A stretch of DNA of 64,000 nucleotides from Bacteroidia bacterium (lineage in GTDB: Bacteria > Bacteroidota > Bacteroidia > SXHM01). The notes below the pieces were generated by a model. The model searched no databases. It was not told the DNA's origin and was given only the letters and a program-made list of their open reading frames with translations. The position numbers were made by a program, and so were the translations under genes. The stretch is taken from assembly GCA_022072225.1 (NCBI GenBank), contig JAJVIC010000006.1:1-64000 (forward strand), read 5' to 3'. This document shows, piece after piece, positions 62,113 to 64,000 of the stretch (positions within the stretch are counted from its first letter, which is position 1; every line of letters starts with the position of its first letter).

Positions 62113-62316
62113 TTACTCATCCACCCAAGTTCCAGCAGGTGTTCCTCCTAAGCCACCAGATTCGCAAGCTTTTTTTGCGTTATCATAGTCCGGTTTGCCA
62201 CAAGCTGTTGAACCTTCAACTATTGTCCCTCCTGCATCAATGTTGCAATGTCCACATTTTTCACAAGAAATGAATGTCATAGAAACACACATAAATAATA
62301 AACTTAAATATTTCAT
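62113..62316 (-). CDS. Small Cys-rich lipoprotein
   Basis: A 67-residue lipoprotein. The signal ends in TFISC (Cys18), so the mature part is only 50 residues. It contains CEKCGHCN, which may bind a metal or form disulphides, and a Gly-rich tail (ESGGLGGTPAGTW). It lies downstream of another lipoprotein gene (62369) and has its own leader motif at 62336-62367. Function unknown. Confidence 0.7.
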   Translation of the reverse strand: MKYLSLLFMCVSMTFISCEKCGHCNIDAGGTIVEGSTACGKPDYDNAKKACESGGLGGTPAGTWVDE

Positions 62317-62335
62317 TGTTTTTTGTTTTTGTTGT

Positions 62336-62367
62336 GCCTACTCTGTTGCAGCTTTTCGGCTTCCGCT
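62336..62367 (-). promoter_or_regulatory. Conserved leader motif, copy B
   Basis: Read on the minus strand: AGCGGAAGCCGAAAAGCTG, then CAACAGAGTAGGC, ending 19 bases before the ATG at 62316. It matches the leader at 1037-1070 except for one base and a small indel. AGC/GCT and GCC/GGC occur in the same interleaved order. Both genes downstream encode exported proteins. Confidence 0.45.
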
Positions 62368-62368
62368 A

Positions 62369-62878
62369 TTATTGTTTTATTCCACTAAAAGAGAATGTAC
62401 CTGAAGTAACTGGAAATCCTGAGGTGTTGCTATTATTAAATATTAAGTTGTAGGAAAGGGTATTACCACTGACATTTATTGTTCCTTCACCATATTTTAC
62501 TTGAGTGTCCCAAGGGCTCTTAATATCAAATGAGGTCTCGGAGGTAAACTGAATAATTACGTCAAGAACGTTTGGATTGCTTAGGCAGCCACATTGAAAT
62601 CCGCAATAACAATGGTATCTAAATCTCATTGTCATCTCATTAGCCGGTGTGAGTGTTGTACTTTCAATATAGAAATAGATATCAGCGTTTGATATGTTAT
62701 CTGAAAATGTTTGACCACCGACTGTTACATCAGTTTCTGTAACTGTCCCAAGCCAGTGTCCGGTATACTGTTCAACAATTCTTTGTTTGCAATCATCACC
62801 CTCATACCATTGCGGGCATTTTTTTGTGCATGAGTTCAACATTATCAGCGTAGTTAATAAGACAATAACGTTTTTCAT
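62369..62878 (-). CDS. Lipoprotein of unknown function
   Basis: I choose the Met at 62878, giving 169 residues; the open frame to 62926 would add 16 residues before a normal lipoprotein signal (KNVIVLLTTLIMLNSC, Cys17). The mature protein is Cys-rich near the start (TKKCPQWYEGDDCKQR), then beta-rich, with a CYCGFQCGC cluster around residue 95. It ends in a GTFSFSGIKQ strand. It looks like a small secreted or surface beta-sandwich domain. It precedes the small lipoprotein gene, with the leader motif between them. Confidence 0.7.
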   Translation of the reverse strand: MKNVIVLLTTLIMLNSCTKKCPQWYEGDDCKQRIVEQYTGHWLGTVTETDVTVGGQTFSDNISNADIYFYIESTTLTPANEMTMRFRYHCYCGFQCGCLSNPNVLDVIIQFTSETSFDIKSPWDTQVKYGEGTINVSGNTLSYNLIFNNSNTSGFPVTSGTFSFSGIKQ

Positions 62879-62957
62879 TAAATTATTTTTTAAGGTGTTT
62901 AGTTTTTTAGCTTCCGATATATACATATCTGCTGCAAGTATATGTATAAATTATGAA

Positions 62958-62973
62958 ACCGCATATATGCGGT
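62958..62973. promoter_or_regulatory. Perfect 16-base palindrome, possible operator
   Basis: ACCGCATATATGCGGT reads the same on both strands. It lies in the divergent gap between the lipoprotein (62878) and the HTH gene (62990), 17 bases before the latter. It is a plausible binding site for that HTH protein. Confidence 0.45.
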
Positions 62974-62989
62974 AAATTATTTAAAATAG

Positions 62990-63247
62990 TTGTCAGAATT
63001 TTCGCTTGTGAAAAAAGAGAAGAAAACGGCACTTGATAAGCGAATACTGAAGATTGCGAAGAAGCTTAAGAAGCTGAGAATTGATTCAGGCTTTAAAAGT
63101 TATGAAACATTTGCAAATGAATACGGAATAAATCGGGTGCAATATTGGAGAATGGAGAAAGGGACAAATTCGACTCTCACTTCTTTGTTTATCGTTCTAG
63201 ATATTCACGAGTTGACTTTAAAAGAATTCTTTTCAGATATAGAATAG
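62990..63247 (+). CDS. Small XRE-like HTH protein
   Basis: An 85-residue DNA-binding protein. ILKIAKKLKKLRIDSGFKSYETFANEYGINRVQYWRMEKG is a complete XRE helix-turn-helix, and TLTSLFIVLDIHELTLKEFF completes the domain. The start drawn is a TTG; a GTG at 63008 is in the same frame. It is divergent from the lipoprotein pair and probably controls them or itself through the palindrome at 62958. The 222 bases after it hold only short inverted repeats (for example TTGAAAA-GCG-TTTTCAA at 63434-63450). Confidence 0.7.
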   Translation: MSEFSLVKKEKKTALDKRILKIAKKLKKLRIDSGFKSYETFANEYGINRVQYWRMEKGTNSTLTSLFIVLDIHELTLKEFFSDIE

Positions 63248-63469
63248 TGTGTTACACAGTTAGGAATATCCAAAAACCGAAGAAGCCTATCACGACACAA
63301 ATGGTTGGTTCTTCTTTATGTTAGATGGATAAGCTATCATGAATTATGAGTTGTAATGTCATGCACAATGCGCAATAATATACAGACTTCATTTTAGAAA
63401 AACCATGGTGTTATTCAAACGATTTCTTTCCTGTTGAAAAGCGTTTTCAAAATAAAATAAACGATAAGC

Positions 63470-64000
63470 TTATTTTATAACTGCAATTTTATCTGTGTAA
63501 ACATAGCGATCGTCCACACAGAGCCTTGCAAAGTACAAACCAGTGCTTTGGTTATTAATAGTAATTCCGTGCGTATGCTTACCTTCATGCAGAGGATAAT
63601 TCTGTAATATTTTTCCGTTTATATCCAGTACTTCTATGTATCCTTTGCTTCCTTCTGGCAATAGATATTCCACCTGTATCTCTCCATTGTTTGGATTAGG
63701 ATAAATTTTGAATTTATCAATTGCACTTATTTCCTCAACACCTATAGCTGAGTAGCAGATAGTACTGTCCGTCCATGTTGCATCTGTAATAGTTACTATT
63801 AGAGTGTCTTCTGTTCCGCTGCTGTCTATTGAAAATATAAAATTTAATACTTCAGTCGTAACTTCTGTTACTGTGGGCATGACATCTATTTCTCCACAAT
63901 AAAAATTACCATTCAAATTACTTTTTATAAGATAATTTCTTATTCCATTTGCATTGTTTGTAGTGTCGTAAAAAATTCCTAGAGTATAAATGTTACTATC
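63470..64000 (-). CDS. T9SS type A sorting-domain protein, cut by the right edge
   Basis: The frame is open from 63470 to the window edge, so only the last 177 residues are seen and the start lies outside. A TTG at 63916 is not a true start. The visible part is a Thr/Asp-rich secreted region (NLNGNFYCGEIDVMP). The C-terminal sorting domain is clear: FKIYPNPNNGEIQVEYLL, then GYIEVLDINGKILQ, then STGLYFARLCVD and a final KIAVIK. It should be secreted by T9SS, like the gene at 1088. It is probably host chromosome rather than cargo. Confidence 0.85.
   Translation of the reverse strand, partial: DSNIYTLGIFYDTTNNANGIRNYLIKSNLNGNFYCGEIDVMPTVTEVTTEVLNFIFSIDSSGTEDTLIVTITDATWTDSTICYSAIGVEEISAIDKFKIYPNPNNGEIQVEYLLPEGSKGYIEVLDINGKILQNYPLHEGKHTHGITINNQSTGLYFARLCVDDRYVYTDKIAVIK

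Overview
The window looks like an accessory region of a low-GC member of the Bacteroidota. Two genes near the ends (1088-2779 and the one cut by the right edge at 63470-64000) encode secreted proteins with type IX secretion (T9SS) type A C-terminal sorting domains. Intergenic DNA is AT-rich and Shine-Dalgarno sites are mostly absent, as is usual in this phylum. Between these ends lies a roughly 60 kb mosaic of mobile-element functions, defence genes, DNA methylases and a polymorphic-toxin cluster. I see no rRNA or tRNA gene, CRISPR array or transposase.

Layout. 0.05-3.7 kb: a small unknown protein, an XRE regulator, a secreted SBBP-repeat/T9SS protein, and an overlapping pair of XRE regulator and RuvC-like protein. 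3.9-6.6 kb: a phage-O-like replication protein and a large serine recombinase, probably the integrase of the element. 6.8-18.1 kb: a trypsin-like protease, a TraG/HerA-type ATPase, a C5 methyltransferase, a short prokaryotic Argonaute with SIR2-APAZ (SPARSA) plus a third linked gene, two small membrane proteins, an N6 methylase without a visible motif IV, RadC and a second adenine-type methylase. 18.1-19.7 kb: a large helical protein of unknown function.

20.0-38.6 kb is a long co-directional run on the plus strand and the best candidate for an undescribed system. It holds a patatin phospholipase, a YkuD-like peptidoglycan enzyme, a 1468-residue structural-looking protein, a JAB-type toxin, a small exported protein, a beta-rich protein with a Gly-Ser linker, a glycosyltransferase/methyltransferase fusion, two DUF2589-like proteins, a lytic transglycosylase, a membrane anchor, an exported pYEATS-like protein, and a deaminase toxin with a SUKH-type immunity protein. 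I infer an envelope-acting toxin-delivery system that is not a recognisable T6SS, T7SS or tailocin.

38.9-61.6 kb: two copies, in opposite orientation, of a two-gene module (a membrane protein of about 195 residues plus an ATPase of about 1010 residues). One copy is followed by a SIR2-HerA defence pair, the other by a PD-(D/E)XK nuclease-like protein. Between them are two divergent HTH genes forming a 1.3 kb inverted duplication, two exported caspase-like proteins flanking a lipoprotein, a possible ADP-ribosyltransferase-like protein, and a beta-helix membrane protein. Noncoding DNA here carries hairpin elements present in diverged copies whose stems have changed sequence but stay paired: 46066-46245 against 61635-61819, and 46310-46467 against 47473-47629. 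This covariation points to selected secondary structure. 61.9-64.0 kb: a fragment of a TraG-like gene, two small lipoproteins, an HTH gene and the right-edge T9SS protein. A leader motif in front of the gene at 1088 recurs, inverted, in front of the lipoprotein gene that starts at 62316.
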